Origin: Eumeta japonica
Taxonomy: Eukaryota > Arthropoda > Insecta > Lepidoptera > Psychidae
Length of the DNA stretch: 64,000 nucleotides
Assembly: GCA_005406025.1 (NCBI GenBank)
Contig: BGZK01001371.1
Coordinates: 62,001-126,000 of the forward strand
Direction: 5' to 3'
Of this stretch, positions 1-11,440 are shown one piece after another. Position 1 is the stretch's first letter. Every line of letters begins with the position of its first letter. A program made the translations under genes and the position numbers. A model generated the notes under the pieces. The model was given only the letters and a program-made list of their open reading frames with translations, was not told the origin of the DNA and did not search any database.

Positions 1-345
1 TAGAAAAAATATGGTAACACTTTTCTTCCAATCGAGTCGAGCTCGGTTCATGGTCACGTAAAACTTGACGTTGGCGTCAGTGACCGAATCTGTGGGTCGA
101 GGTCGAGGTCAAGGTTCGCAATGAGGTCGGAAGCGAAATAGAAATCTGCATTGGAAGCGTCGGCTTTGATCTTGAAGTGGGTGCGGGGAGAATAAGGAGA
201 GAATAATCAACAGAAATTGAGATTAAACCAATCGGGATCTAGAAACACTGAAGAAATCACAAAGAGAATGGAAATGGAACCAGGATCGAAAATAGGTACT
301 ATAATTTATTTCTTACGCGGACAGAGCCGCGAACACAGGCATAGA
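1..345 (-). repeat. Degenerate GAGGTCGAGGTC-type repeat, minus copy
   Basis: Purine-rich degenerate hexamers occur (GTCGAGGTCGAGGTCAAGG near 96-115, GGAACCAGGATCG near 277). They are followed by ACGCGGACAGAGCCGCG at 314-331. The same order recurs at 9783-10048, where the tail reads ACGCGGGCGGAGCCGCGG. It is the reverse orientation of the ATTCCGATCTCGG family at 10290 and 25060. Confidence 0.45.
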
Positions 346-2254
346 CAAGGCGCAACAATAATTAATATATTCTGAACTGAAATCAAGTTAAAACGAAATT
401 AGATCCTGGTTGATTTTTATGAACTAATAAAAGATAATATACGTAAATAACCATTTTTCTTCATGCAATTATTTTTTGCCATTTATTTATAATAATCGAC
501 CAATTGTTTAGAAGATCTTACTCGATTACATAGAAAACAAACGTTTATATTTATTAAAAGAACAAAAATCTTTTGACATAGGTAGAGTTCTAATGCCGCA
601 AGATGTGTATATGCGGTAGGAAACCTAGAAGTTTAGGTATGCGTGAAGCATTCCGGTCTAAGCCTAGCCTAGAGTAGCGGGAGGCAGCGCCGGCTCGCAT
701 GCAAGGTCGCCCGCCGCCGCCTCATTGGTCACCGCAAGGTCCTAGTATGGATAATGTCCCGTTATATTTTTATTTCATTTTAATTAATTGATAGTGTAAA
801 TATTTTGAATTTGCTACTTTATATACCTTCTCTGTTACATTTAGATTATTTTAAACCAAACGTAAGGTACACCAAAAAAGATATTACAAATGTTGCTTTC
901 AAAATTCACATACCTACTACAAAGAAAATCTTAACACTGTACGTTATAATATTTTTTTGTTTACTTTAAGTACTTTTATCTATCCTTACATAGGAAGAAG
1001 CAAATTTAATAATGTAATGTAACAACTGTTGTGGAGATAAGAATACAATTATTTTATTACTCCATGAATTTGTTAATAATAATAAATGATTTAAAATAAT
1101 TTGTTTAAAATTATACACTATATAAGATATATGTTATTACTTGCTATATAGTGTATATCGTGTAATGTTCATTTGTTAAATAACTTTATTTCGCTAAGTT
1201 TTATTTATTACCTCGCCTTTGTACTATTCTGATTTATAGCTTTACAACAATGGTCGGTAATACACATAAAGGTTCTTGTAACGAAGTAATAATTAGATTC
1301 GGATATTGTTATACCGTACGCAAAAATATCTCGGTTAAATTTAGGTACACAGGAATGTCCGTACTAGCGCGACCTTCGCCGTCAGTATGTCATTTGAGAT
1401 TCCGCCATTTGCAAGGCGGCCGCCGCGCCGGCCGCGGGAAACACACTTTGGCGCCAATTCGGATGGCGACGCCAAACGCCAACCAGCCACAATATACTGC
1501 GCGTGACGAGCTACAGCTAACAATTTAAATCTACAAATGTAATTTTCAGATTGTTTATGACTACTTAAAGTATTAGAAGTCATTTTATATATATATGTCA
1601 AAATAAGAACTTTACTTAATTGTAATTAAGATGCTCAATGACATTAGTAATAATGTGATTGAGCATCTTAATTACAATTCCAGCAATAAGAAAGAAAAGT
1701 ATACTAGATACATAATAAATCTATGAATATAAAAAAAAAAACTTTAATTTTGTTTATTAGCAGTGGGTATACTTTTCATCCCCTCCACATTTATACGCAT
1801 AATTTGCTTGGAACTGAAATATAAGAAGTAGTAAGTGATTAGTACTATAACAAAGTTGTTACCTTTGGCAATACGTGCTGCAACAATGCACCGGCCTTCC
1901 TCTTGGCCGCCATCTTGCGACTCTATACACTGTCTTTGGATTTATTTATTTTTATCTCGCTTGATTCGTCTTTATCACTTGCTTATCATCTCTTTTTTTC
2001 AACGTTTAGGTTTGATTCACAAAGTTTAATGGTCGTGATGAGTCACTGGTTCTCCAATCTTATTTCCACTCCCATATCGGTACGATTTTAGAAAATAATT
2101 AGAAAATTACCGTAATAGGTATGTTATTTGTTACTGTATGTAAAAAAAATAAAATTTTGCGAAATCAGTGCGAGATCTTTGTATAAATATGTTTTAAATA
2201 TAGTATAAATAAATGTTTTAAATTGTTACTAAATCCTTCCAAACGAATGAATTT
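346..2254. other. AT-rich intron with small GC patches
   Basis: This stretch is mostly AT-rich with no coding signal. Two small CpG-rich patches occur at about 655-745 and 1355-1510. Two hairpins lie at 1113-1156 (12-bp arms, 20-nt loop) and 1618-1679. Open frames at 1250-1601 are overlapping readings of the second GC patch. Confidence 0.5.
1618..1679. repeat. Near-perfect 62-bp hairpin
   Basis: The arms are 29 bp with a 4-nt loop (GTAA, 1647-1650) and a single G/G mismatch. The left arm contains AATTGTAATTAAGATGCTCA and the right arm its complement. The stem is too perfect and the loop too short for a typical animal pre-miRNA. A microinversion, template switch or tiny MITE is more likely. 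Confidence 0.8.
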
Positions 2255-2560
2255 CACATTAAACGGGCCGATCGCGAAGTCATTCAACCCGCGCGCGCTT
2301 GCGATAGGTCAGTCCTGTTTATGTTTAGAGCGCTTTCAAAAGAGTTCCATTTTTAAAATGCGGCCACTTTTCAGCGGGCCGCTCCCTCTCCCTCGCCGTT
2401 CGCACGACTGCAGATGAACTGGTCCCTATTTGCGTTCCCCATTACGTTCAGGCACATCCAATAACTCGCCCGCTTGTGTGGGACACCCATGGCGAAATTT
2501 TGGTTCATTAAAAGGGCCGATCGCGAAATTATTGATATTGTTGTTTATGTTTACGCGTTT
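2255..2560. repeat. Tandemly duplicated two-box element
   Basis: Box A (CATTAAACGGGCCGATCGCG at 2257, 28 bp in full) recurs at 2506 with 25 of 28 bases matching. Box B (TGTTTATGTTTA followed by a CG-containing stretch) follows at 2316 and again at 2542. The A-to-B spacing differs (59 and 36 bp) while both boxes are kept. TGTTTAT is forkhead-like, and CGATCG in box A is palindromic. The short open frames here have no family resemblance. Confidence 0.65.
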
Positions 2561-3574
2561 CCAATTATTTATTATGGAACCACTCATAATACTTATTTTA
2601 GAAATACGACTACGACATATATTATTAGAATATTAGATTTTTTTTGTAATCATTATAAAACAAGATTTTACACTATAGAACTTAAAAAATTATTAGTTCA
2701 AACTTGCATGGAAATCATTATTATTATTTTGTTAAGTAAGTTCGCGTAAGGGTAGAATCAAATGTATATTCCGATTGTTGGTTTAGTTATTTTAAAGGCT
2801 TAAAGATTGTGGTAACACAGTGATAAACCATTGATTGAAGCGAAACATAGCGCTCCGCAACGCGCTCACGACTGCGTATTAAAACGAAACGATGCGTACG
2901 CGACGAAACAATTTTTTAGCTTAAATTGAAAACTAGGACTAATTTAATTTTTAATTAAAAAATCCAAATGGCATTATGAAGTGTTCATATAGATTGATCT
3001 AAGTAGGAAATTTGAAAGCTTAAATCAGTCCCGTTTGGATGTAAAAGGTAAATGTCCGTTTTAAAACAAGTATCTTTGATGTTTTTTTTTCTCTTATAAA
3101 AGTTTTATTATCATGTAACGGCCACTGACAAATAAAAAACAATGAAATGAAAAATCGAATCACGAAAGACTACTTTCAAGTGTATTCTATTTTTTTGTGA
3201 AAAATTGTGATCCCTACCACTAAAGTTTCCAATTCGTCACGTTAAACTAATTATAGGTTATGTTGATGCTGTACTCATTTTTTAAACAATAAACCACTAA
3301 ACATTATCGTAATTAAATTACATTTAAAGCGCATTGTCCCCATCCAATAAATTCATAGTCCTTCATGTAGATGAATAATGTTAATCACGATTTGACAGAA
3401 AAATGAAAATGAATTGTTTCGAATAAGAAAATAGAAACTCAAAAAAAAGTCGTTCTCATCTTTATTTTGGAGCACCTTAACAAACTGGATTGATCAATGA
3501 TACAAAATAAACATTTTATATGCACAAAATTATGTATAAAACAGATAGACCGACGTTTGGAAATTCGACACTGG
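2561..3574. other. AT-rich, nothing recognised
   Basis: AT-rich intronic DNA with homopolymer runs; I see no gene, repeat family or palindrome worth naming. Confidence 0.5.
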
Positions 3575-4380
3575 TTTTATGTTGATTCGTTATCCGACTT
3601 CCGACAAACAACTTCGAGTCGCACTTGGCCGGTTTTATGTCAAAGACGGCGTCGATCAGAACGACATGACGTTCCAGTCTCCGAGCAGCAGGGCCTCGGG
3701 AGGCCGGAGGAGTCTGTCTATACAGCCTACACCGAGAGATCTCGAAGGAGCAGCCGCGCTCTTAGGGCGACAGGCCCGCGGACCGGAGCGCGTTCGGGGC
3801 GCGGCCGCTGCACGGGAACGATTATTTTCTTTTTCACGATAACGACAAGGCCGTTTTAATAGCTTTCGGCACGCCGGACGCCGGTTTTACGACCGCGTTC
3901 CACTACTACGCAGTTTTAAGATATCCGAGATACGAGTACGGCCATCACCGTTTATGAGCATAAAACGTAGGAGTGTATAGAAGGCGGAATATAATAATAT
4001 AGTTAGCGCATAGCTCGCCGTGTGCCGCCGGCGAACTGTCTCGGGCGCGGGTAACCGTTTTTATGAAAGCGTAGTGCGTCGCTGCCCTTAACTGCCCTCT
4101 CTGCTTTTATAACCCGCCGCGTAATTCCACGGACCCGGGAGAGGCGCGGCGCGGGGCGACGAAGGGGGGGACTCATTACTCGTGTAACGGCTTCTCGGTG
4201 TACGGCTACGACGTTGGGCGATGTGCCTTTTTGTCGGGATTCAGTTAAGAAATAACACTGTATGCATATCGTTTCGCATCGACGGCTATTCGTTTTTATC
4301 GATAAAAATGCTATTTAATAAACATCGCCGCGCGTAACCGGTTAATTAAAAATAAAGCGGCGCGGTCTTCCGGTAGCAAA
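3575..4380. promoter_or_regulatory. GC/CpG-rich island with CCGGTTTTAYG motifs
   Basis: This is an abrupt CpG-rich block in AT-rich surroundings. Related motifs CCGGTTTTATGTC (3629-3641), CCGGTTTTACGACC (3881-3894) and CCGTTTTTATGAAAG (4055-4069) repeat within 440 bp. Their TTTAYGA/TTTATGA cores resemble Caudal/Abd-B-type homeodomain sites. An 87- to 120-residue open frame overlaps the left part in two frames but shows no domain. The enhancer interpretation is inference. Confidence 0.35.
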
Positions 4381-6269
4381 GTTTAATCTAACATCGAATG
4401 TTTATACATATTTATCGCTTCGGAGATAACGCATCTTTAATGCTCGTACACACGTAATGTATTCAAAATTGAAATTAAAATATTTCCCATCTTTTCTAAC
4501 ATGAAAAATTGTTAAAAATAAACCAGTGTGTTATCTTCGTTTAATTAATCGATTCCATTTCTTTTAAGTGACGTTTATTTTTGTTTGCTTAAAAATTATA
4601 ATCCCAGAATGACACACGGATATTCGAAGGAGATAGGTATACTCGACACGACACCACTATTAGCGTCCGGGCGGCGCCGCGCGCTTGCAGTGTCGGCAGG
4701 CCGTTATCGCTGTAGAGGCCATGACCGATCCGTTTATGACGCGCAGTCCACGCTACGAAATTTAATTTTAAACTTTGTAACGAATTCAGGTAGGTACTTT
4801 TATATATATACATATGTAAAAAAAGCAAACAGGAGAACTGTGTACATAATAGCACAAAACCGACCGTGACCTACTAACGATTGTTTTATTTTTCTAAATA
4901 AAACAATATGCGTACAAAGATGCGTATTTATAAGGAGTTGAAAATAATTATACGTGATTTAATATCTTCCTACTTAATACCCTTTAATTCGCCTATCAAA
5001 TATACCTTTTTTCTTTTATTAAAAGCAGTAACGCTACTATAAAAGTTTGTAAATAAACATACATCAATTAAAATTTTCTCAAGAACTACAACTGTAATTC
5101 AAAATTGCTGTTGTATTCTCAAACTAAATCAAATCCCTTTTCGGTGCGATCGTAGGTGGTTTTAATAAGTGCATCGTTATCTATTAGCAGGAACGAAACC
5201 TGACGCCGCGCGTCGCTGCAACTTTGCGGGCAATGTAAAATAAATTATTATCGTTCGACTCGAATAGCGGTCGATGTACACGCAACAATGGCACTTCCAA
5301 AGTCCGACTCGATCGTATGTATACAGATTAGTTAGGACTGATTTTTATTACTGAGCTTGTGTATTATATCGCCTAGATTTTAGTTTAGATTTAAATCTTC
5401 ATTTACATCTGACATGACAGAAATTTTTAACTTCACTACTGCCCTTTCTATACACACAGAAACAAACATTCGAGTCCGTTTTCTACATGAAAGTAAATTG
5501 CATATAAACAAACCAATGATAAAACAAACCAGTAATGGCGACAACTATAACAGATTGTACTCGGACATTTCTATCAGTGTAGTATTACAAATCTGTACGC
5601 GCAGTGTAATAAAGTACATGAAAACGCTTGAATGAAATATTTTAAACCAATTATCATAACCGTCTCGTTTGATTCTAGTAAGAATAAACTATGTTGTTTA
5701 CCTACCACCCGCTGGCCGGTCCCTGTTCTTACATAGAAAAGTTACTAAGTCAGCAGACGCCGTCTGCCACTTTTTTTTTGTCGTCCATTGTTTAAGATGA
5801 AGTCAGGAAACAAAGTCTTAATTGCTGAATCGAAAACGAGACACTGGAAGCGCTAGAGCTGACCGGTGAGAATTTAATGGCCATTAAATCGTCTAAAACA
5901 ATAGGCTTGTTTCCTAACCGACATGACAAAGGGCTACGTACGCACGTCACCGGCGACGATTGTAAAGAGCTGAGTTTTTTTTTCGCTGAAAAAATTACAA
6001 TCCGAGTACCTATTACGTAAATAAAGTACAGGAATAGCGTAAAACGTCGATAATTTTGAATACAATCCTTCTGTATTTTATGTTACTCCTGTTACATTGT
6101 ATAAACAGTCAATAGGAATAGGCCAATAACTTTTCTGTTACTCTCTGTTTTTGACGTATTGTCTAGGAAAAGTTTTATTAGATACAATTGTTGTTTTTTC
6201 TCTTGGAGCTAAACTCGTTACGAGAGTTAACGGCGTTTTACCTTTTTTTTTTTTTATTGTAAGGTTGCA
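4381..6269. other. AT-rich with two small GC patches
   Basis: A short CpG-rich patch at about 4640-4760 contains CCGTTTATGACGCGC (TTTATGACG at 4733-4741), the same 9-mer found at 17117 and 18305. A second, weaker patch is at about 5130-5350. The rest is AT-rich and unremarkable. Confidence 0.4.
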
Positions 6270-6790
6270 TTCTCGTGCATGCAGCGGGCGCATCTAAACG
6301 CGCGACGCGCGCGCGTCCGCAAAAAACTAGAATGTCGAGAGATAAACTTCGTGCGGCACTAACCCTAATTAACAAACTTTCCTTTCGTCCTCCACGTGCG
6401 GATCTCTCTAGCTACCAGGGAAACATCACGGAGGCGAAACTTACAATCGGCCAGCGGTCCACTGAAGCTTGTCGATCCGATGCACCGATATTATTTCCGT
6501 ACTATATCGAATTTCGCGGACTTTGACTCCGGCCGGGCGACATGAACACCCGCCAGTTTCGAGAACCTAACGCACACTGCTCGTGCGGCGAGGCGACGAG
6601 ACTCGCAGTCGTGTCCGGCCCTCCCGCCCCCACGCGGCTACTTCTCCTCCCCCTCCGCCCTCCCGGCCCAGCATGCGCGCCCCCCGACCCGCGTGTCCCC
6701 TGAAATGCATCAATGACATCTCACTACGCTATGCACGCGTGCGTATCCACCGCTGCACGACGGATGTTTGCAAATATATTGGTTAACGAT
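6270..6790. promoter_or_regulatory. GC/CpG-rich island
   Basis: CpG-dense DNA begins at GCAGCGGGCGCATC and runs through a pyrimidine-rich CCTCCCGCCCCCACGCGG stretch. No domain is seen in the overlapping open frames. No core motif stands out. Confidence 0.3.
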
Positions 6791-7234
6791 TGTCGCGAGA
6801 AATCGCCTGATGGGTTATTGTGTCAAATTTGAAACGGGTATCGTAAAAGAGGACCTTTCTTTTACGTAATAACATCGAGTGACATTTGATCATTTATATG
6901 CTAGGGCTTATCTATCTTTGTATTAAAATGTATTATAGCAATATCAGAAAAGTAACTAACTCCCGAATCCGAATTTTTTGTATGTAAATATTTTGTTAAA
7001 AATTAAAAACTGAGTCTGCAATATTAAGGATTTAAGTCAAACAAAAATCTTGCTCTGTAATTCGATATGATATTTGAAGCGGTCACAAAAAAAAAAGTCG
7101 TTTTAGACTCGTGTGCATTTGTGGACGAAACCACATCTCTCAGCTCTATGTATAGTGGAGTGAGCCATTAATAAAAATTGAGGCATTTATCATAAATCGC
7201 GTATGATATCGTAACAGGAAACGAATAGTCTTTT
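6791..7234. other. AT-rich, nothing recognised
   Basis: AT-rich DNA with no gene or repeat that I can name. Confidence 0.5.
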
Positions 7235-7480
7235 GTTATAGCTTTTCGAGAAGAGAACAGGCATACGAGCCACCAGAGGTGGTCATCGCCGCCCACGGAC
7301 TCTCGCAATCGCAGAGAACCCACCAGTGTGTTGCTGGTCTCTTGAATGGGAACAGTATACATCATGGAGGCGGATCGACGGCAGGGAAGTGAGGTACTGA
7401 AGAGGCAGTGGGCCACCGGAACTTCCCGCGCTGGACTGAGTGCAAGCGGAAGCTGCCGCTTCACGTCTATATTCTGTGGG
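7235..7480 (-). mobile_element. Lepidopteran SINE fragment, minus orientation
   Basis: Read on the minus strand it contains CCAGCAACACACTGGTGGG, then GAGTCCGTGGGCGGCGATGA, then CACC and CTCGTATGCCTGTTCTCTT. This is the order of a common lepidopteran SINE 3' half (gcaacgcacc..., tccatgggcggcgatgaccacc..., gctcgtttgcctc). The same family is at 58580-58765 in the opposite orientation. Confidence 0.65.
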
Positions 7481-8302
7481 AACGGTATCTCACCGGTCGG
7501 ACTGGTTCATTTATGTGTTGCATCCAAATTGTCAATTTGGTTCTATCGCTAAGTGTATCATTGTTTTGAGCTCGAAAGCAAAATTGAATCGGCAAAACGT
7601 TAGGGGCCTTCAATCATTTCACGGCTCGCGGACGTGTACGATGGCGAATGTATGAAACGCCGACAGAAGGTTGGTTGTTGTCTTTGTTGACGCTAAATCG
7701 CGACGTTACCTCATAATTTCGCGGTATAACGAAAGGACAGCGGGCGCGAATCGCAAACCGGATGTGGAAGGAGCCATGAGGTGCGTTCTCGCAACGGACT
7801 TACCTCTCAAATGCGCTCCCGCACTCTTCTGGATTAACAACGAAATTTTCGAGTTTACCAGTACATACACGTAGAATCTATGACGCATCCCTTTCGGTTC
7901 GGGCCTGTGTAATAGCGTTCTGTTTCCGAAATTTCAGATAAACCGATAGGTGCCTACGCGGTGCACGAGCCCGGAAATCAAGTGTACTAAATTGAAAAAT
8001 TCATGTTCGACTTGTATTCAAAAAATGGCAATGTATTTATTTCGTTTTTGTTCGACAGGAGAATAAGAAATTGTATATATGTATATAACAATCAAGAGAT
8101 TCAATTATTGGTTAAAATTACATATAATTAGATATTACAAATATTATATTTATAACAAGAACTCTTACAAAAATCATATTTATAGTGCTCCAGTTTTTAC
8201 TTCCAATTAAGTTAACTTTCCACATTTTTTATATTGTCGATAAATATAACTTATTAAGAGGGGAAGAAATGTTTTGAATCGTTTTTGAAAAATTGATAAT
8301 TT
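7481..8302. other. Mixed-composition DNA, nothing recognised
   Basis: The section to about 7970 is moderately CpG-rich and carries several short overlapping open frames without family resemblance. Beyond that it is AT-rich. A small inverted repeat CCAAATTGTCAATTTGG lies near 7526. Confidence 0.4.
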
Positions 8303-8420
8303 CAAATCAAATCAAAAATATCTTTATTTTGTAGGTAATAGAATTATACTTAAAATATGTCATTATTATATGCTTTTGTGGTTTGATTATTACCACCAAT
8401 TCCAAGAACTGATTAACTTT
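8303..8420. mobile_element. Interspersed repeat tail (caaatcaaaaatatctttatt type)
   Basis: TCAAATCAAATCAAAAATAT, then CTTTATTTTGTAGGTAATA and ACCACCAATTCCAAGAACTG, follow the layout of a very common lepidopteran repeat end. The transposon class cannot be told from this remnant. Confidence 0.4.
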
Positions 8421-9519
8421 CAAAGGAATAAGTAATGGGTATGAAAATTGGTACGATTTTCAAATCAAATACAAAAACAATTGGACGTTCAGTAGAAGAT
8501 TGACTTCAAATTTTTAATTATATATAATGTTTGTTGAGAATATTGTTAAAAACAATCTTAATTGTTTTTAATAATAAGAAAATGTATTGTTACTTTCACA
8601 TTTCTATTTTAGTTGATAAGTAGAGTACGTATCAATTAATAAGAAATTATGCAAATATCTACGTCGAGTTCATTAATCTCAACATTATTACTATGTACAA
8701 TGTTCAAAAATAATGTCTTTGTATATACTAACAAAGATATTCGTCGAAGTGTTTTGTTCAAATCGCACACATCGCAATAAAATAACACATATCTGTAAAT
8801 AACTTCAACTATCAATTACAATTTAACGAACAATTTTTGAAAGGATTGATCAGTTTTACGGCATTCGGATTTTATACACATCTTGTTCGCCACGGTCGAG
8901 TGAAAACTAGATATCATCTAAATTACAACTTATTCACATTTCTTTTCCAAGTTCTCCATTTCAATTTGGCGAAAACGAAACGTGGAAACTTTTATCTTTA
9001 AGAACATTAATTTATAAAATCTAGATTTCTAGCAGATAGACGAAACAATATTAACTTGATCGTAAACCTATAAGATCATCCGTTTTTTTTTTTTGTCGCA
9101 CGGTAACGTCGAAATCTTACCGACCAGAAAGAAGCCCAAGGAGCCGCCGCTCTTATCGCCTTGCGTCCAGACGCTCGACATTCATCCGCTGTGGTCCAAC
9201 AAGGACATACCCGCCCGCGGAACCCCGTTCCATTGCACGTGCTCGTTGCATACAAAAACCTTCTGTACGTGGCATTGACGAAGATAACGCGCGATAGAGA
9301 GCCCTATCGGCGCCAGATCTATAATTCTCTAGACTAGGTTTAAGGTGGGGATACATAATCTAGTAATCTAGATTGACATTTATGTAGACTCGGTTGTGCG
9401 TCTCGTTTACATATATGCACTGAATGATCTAAATATGTTTAGAGGCAATATAAAGGAGACAAACTCGATAGCGACTTCGTCTTGTCTTGTGTTGTCTACA
9501 TTGTCTTTCTGCTATCCTA
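8421..9519. other. AT-rich, nothing recognised
   Basis: AT-rich intronic DNA. A short GC-richer stretch at 9093-9280 has overlapping open frames on both strands and no recognisable family. Confidence 0.45.
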
Positions 9520-9650
9520 CTAATATGGTGAACGTGAAAATCGATGGATATTTGTTACGCTTCCACGCAAAAGTTACTGGACGGATTTTGATAAAACTTC
9601 ACAGTACTATAGCTTCTACATCAGAATAAGATTTCGGCTATAATATATAC
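9520..9650. mobile_element. Interspersed repeat fragment (RTE/SINE-tail type)
   Basis: TTACGCTTCCACGCAAAAGT, TACTGGACGGATTTTGATAA and then CTATAGCTTCTACATCAGAA follow the well-known lepidopteran pattern 'tttcacgcaaaaactactggacgg...tatagcttatacatcagaat'. The fragment is short and lacks clear ends. Confidence 0.5.
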
Positions 9651-9782
9651 AGATATCAGCTTCTGCTCGATTCTTCACTCGCGTTAAGGTGGAGTTACTT
9701 TACTTATACCAATTGGTTATCGATAACAGCAATGTTCGAGGGAAGGTTAAGTTCTACATTGATTCAGAATTGTAACTACAAG

Positions 9783-10048
9783 CAGGACAGGGATCGGAAC
9801 CAAGAGCGCGAGCGAAGTTCTTCATAATAAAAAAACTAGGCCGTATGTGTCTTTGACGTCAGAGTATGGGTTTCTTTTGGATAATTTGATCGAAATTGAA
9901 ACAAAGGCAAAACCGGTATCCATGTCGAAACAGGGAACGGAATCAGGAGCGGGACCACGATTGAAATCCAGAGCGACACCGAGATCGGGATCATGATTGG
10001 CAGCGTGATCCGCCACGCGGGCGGAGCCGCGGACGGAAGCTACTAAAA
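9783..10048 (-). repeat. Degenerate hexamer repeat, minus copy
   Basis: Purine-rich degenerate units (CAGGGATCGGAACC, CAGGGAACGGAATCAGGAG, CACCGAGATCGGGATCATG) end in ACGCGGGCGGAGCCGCGGAC. They form the reverse complement of the ATTCCGATCTCGG family that begins 240 bp to the right in the opposite orientation. Confidence 0.5.
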
Positions 10049-10289
10049 TGTAACTTGATTTCGCATGGACCGTAATAAACTCATGTTCTCGGGCTATAAA
10101 TATTGTGCTACTTTATTTTCAAATTTTAGTTTTTGATGATTTTTTTTCACATTAAGTATACATCAACTGTCTCATACAAAACATCAATTAAATATATTAT
10201 CTACATGAAGAATATGTCAAAGATGTTTTAATATTGAAAAATATAAAATAAAATGTAATTTAAAACAACTAAAATAAGGTCATTCTGTC

Positions 10290-10725
10290 CATCCATGTTC
10301 CTTCATCCTGTACATCGCCTCATAGCGAAATCAAGATCAAGAGCCAGATCGCTATCTCGTTCTCGATTCCGATCCAGGTCCTGCTTTATCGTCTCGATGT
10401 TTATTTCTTTTATTCTCGATTCCGACCACGATTCGCTTTTGATTCTGTCTCCGGTCTTGATCTAAAGAGATTCCTATTTCATTCTCGATCCTTTAGGGGA
10501 CCCTAAATTTAAATTTGGATCTCAGTACTGTGTCTCATTCCGATTCCGGTCACGCTCTTGATTTTAATTTTGGTCCCACACTCCATTTTGACCTCGGTCT
10601 CAGTCTCAATTTCGTTCCCAATTTAGCGTTTGAATTTTATTCTTACCCTGTATGCAATTTTGATTCTACTTCTACGATTTTGATTTGGACGAAGATGTAG
10701 CAAATGCAAGTAGAATACATTCTAG
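10290..10725 (+). repeat. Degenerate ATTCCGAT repeat element, plus copy
   Basis: This is homologous along about 430 bp to 25060-25480. Shared landmarks in the same order are TCCTGTACATCGCCTCAT, CAGTACTG then TCTCATTCCGATTCCGG, and GTAGCAAATGC. The interior is a drifting pyrimidine-biased hexamer array. The 61-codon open frame inside is low complexity and not a gene. Confidence 0.65.
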
Positions 10726-11139
10726 TTATTTGTTTTATTTTTATTTTCATACATATATCAAAACGGTTAAATAGATCGCGTTATTTTGTACTTTTCAAAC
10801 CTTCACTGGTTAAAGCGTCTTTTTTAGTTTTCTTTTTTAACTATGATTTACATATTGCAATTACATCGATCGAGAAATAAATCGACAAGATATCAGTAAA
10901 AAATCGGACAAGCGAAAGTTGAATTCGCGTAAAGAGGATTCCGTGCGATGAATATATTGTTAACCGTGTTTATTTAAGTCCGATACAAATTTGATCGTGG
11001 TAATTAAAACAACTGCAAGTATATATTTGCCCGCATAATATTGTGAGATTCATCATGTTAGTTCAAAACCGTAGAATTCTTATAGATGTTCTTATAATCT
11101 ATGAGTAAAGAACTACTTCCAGTATTTTTGACAAAATTT
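10726..11139. other. AT-rich, nothing recognised
   Basis: AT-rich DNA without a nameable feature. Confidence 0.5.
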
Positions 11140-11440
11140 TAGGCTCAGCAGTTTTGGAGATAAAGGGGTTAGGTCAATTTTTATATACTTTCATCATACT
11201 CAAATTTTATTTATTTTCTTTGCACGTCCGTGTTTGAGTCATAGAAATTCGGATGTCATTGCGTACCAACTTTTTGACTTAGTCGATCCAATATATTCGG
11301 AGCAAAATGGACATGTCGGACGGACGCACGCACCTTATTATCTATGCCCTTAAATGACAGCAATCCTTATAAGATTATTATTCTGTGAGGGTTCCATTTT
11401 GCATTTGAATGTACAGAATCCTAAAAATTAAGATGATACT
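11140..11440. mobile_element. Interspersed repeat ('agggttcc' type)
   Basis: Landmarks are GCAGTTTTGGAGATAAAGGG, then GGACATGTCGGACGGACG, then GTGAGGGTTCCATTTTGCAT and ACAGAATCCTAAAAATT. This follows a repeat abundant in Lepidoptera ('...gataagggttccgttttttgccttttgaggtacggaaccctaaaa'). Class unknown; the ends are decayed. Confidence 0.5.

Noticed and set aside
1618..1679. MicroRNA precursor
   Set aside because: The stem is almost perfect and the loop only 4 nt, unlike animal pre-miRNAs, and I recognise no known mature sequence.
3497..3859. Two overlapping plus-strand frames of 120 and 87 codons
   Set aside because: They are readings of one CpG-rich island in two frames, with no domain, no start context and no plausible splice partners.
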